This document shows positions 63,753 through 64,000 of a stretch of DNA of 64,000 nucleotides, piece after piece (position 1 is the stretch's first letter; each line of letters starts with the position of its first letter). The translations under genes were made by a program, and so were the position numbers. The DNA is taken from positions 186,001 to 250,000 of the forward strand of contig NZ_QKTV01000004.1 of NCBI RefSeq assembly GCF_003362725.1, written 5' to 3'. The notes below the pieces were generated by a model. The model was not told where the DNA came from, ran no database searches, and saw nothing but the letters and a program-made list of their open reading frames with translations. The DNA is from Winogradskyella aurantiaca (GTDB taxonomy: Bacteria > Bacteroidota > Bacteroidia > Flavobacteriales > Flavobacteriaceae).

Positions 63753-64000
63753 TTAGTTTCTAATCTTCTGCTCCCATTTCCAGGCAGATGCCATGGCATC
63801 ATCCAAACTTAATTGAGTTTCCCAGCCAAGAACATTTTTAGCTCTCGAGGTTTCTGCGTAAGCTGATACCACATCACCAGTCCTTCTGTCTGTAATTTCA
63901 TAGCGTAATTTTTCTCCTGAAACGCGCTCAAAAGAGTCAATTACTTCAAGAACAGAGCTCCCCTTTCCAGTTCCCAAATTAAAAACCTCAAGATTGGATT
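63753..64000 (-). CDS. galE: UDP-glucose 4-epimerase, C-terminal fragment
   Basis: The 5' part lies beyond the right edge; the frame runs in from 64000 and reads SNLEVFNLGTGKGSSVLEVI, then RRTGDVVSAYAETSRAKNVLGWE and a final AWKWEQKI helix, the C-terminal signature of GalE-type short-chain dehydrogenase epimerases. It interconverts UDP-glucose and UDP-galactose for surface polysaccharides. The stop lies 18 nt upstream of the amidohydrolase start. A related NDP-sugar epimerase is possible since the catalytic YxxxK is outside the window. Confidence 0.88.
   Translation of the reverse strand, partial: SNLEVFNLGTGKGSSVLEVIDSFERVSGEKLRYEITDRRTGDVVSAYAETSRAKNVLGWETQLSLDDAMASAWKWEQKIRN

Overview
The window is a stretch of chromosome from a member of the Flavobacteriaceae (phylum Bacteroidota). 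The base composition is AT-rich. The gene content is diagnostic: gldA of the gliding machinery, two proteins with type IX secretion (T9SS) C-terminal sorting domains, GLPGLI-family proteins beside a TonB-type outer-membrane barrel, a DUF5686 protein, a split methionine synthase, and promoter-like TAnnTTTG boxes typical of the Bacteroidota primary sigma factor. I saw no rRNA, tRNA, insertion sequence, prophage or CRISPR array; it looks like ordinary core chromosome with rich regulatory RNA.

Layout, left to right. 1-1869: start of aroA, then mazG-like, dtd and rsgA (all minus). 1954-9035: a small exported protein and an nrfHA-ccsBA block for ammonifying nitrite reduction plus an outer-membrane barrel. 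9158-13256: an aromatic amino acid operon (pheA, aminotransferase, tyrA, DAHP synthase-chorismate mutase) preceded by an attenuator with a 19-residue leader peptide rich in Phe, Tyr and Trp. 13320-14213: gldA. 14215-28784: a methionine/SAM locus. A long minus-strand operon (metY, a metX-aspartokinase-homoserine dehydrogenase fusion, a second sulfhydrylase, split metH, a 32-residue membrane protein, metF, then a PagL-like enzyme and a GIN-domain lipoprotein) has a SAM-I riboswitch; the divergent metK has a SAM-II riboswitch.

28946-40752: a surface lipoprotein, an outer-membrane barrel with two GLPGLI proteins and a small exported protein, a divergent histidine kinase/response regulator pair with three 10-bp-spaced GTTAAC repeats at its promoter, an unknown exported protein, a deoxynucleoside kinase and an App1-type phosphatase. 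40913-49320: a T9SS protein made of six 125-residue repeats, a membrane pyrophosphatase and a soluble pyrophosphatase, and a DUF5686 protein. 49403-53163: pdhB, the etfBA pair behind an 18-bp palindrome, and a bifunctional nuclease. 53173-61912: a nucleoside transporter with an extra N-terminal domain, thyA, a TonB-like double-domain protein, a large T9SS BNR-repeat protein, a CBM48 protein, a membrane-anchored dihydrofolate reductase and fabD. 61923-64000: lspA (TTG start), an exported amidohydrolase and the end of galE.

The best regulatory finds are the pheA attenuator, where the end of the leader ORF can pair over 10 bp with the 5' arm of the terminator, and the back-to-back use of two unrelated SAM riboswitch classes in one intergenic region. 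Assignments rest on reading motifs and known family architecture; no database search was possible.
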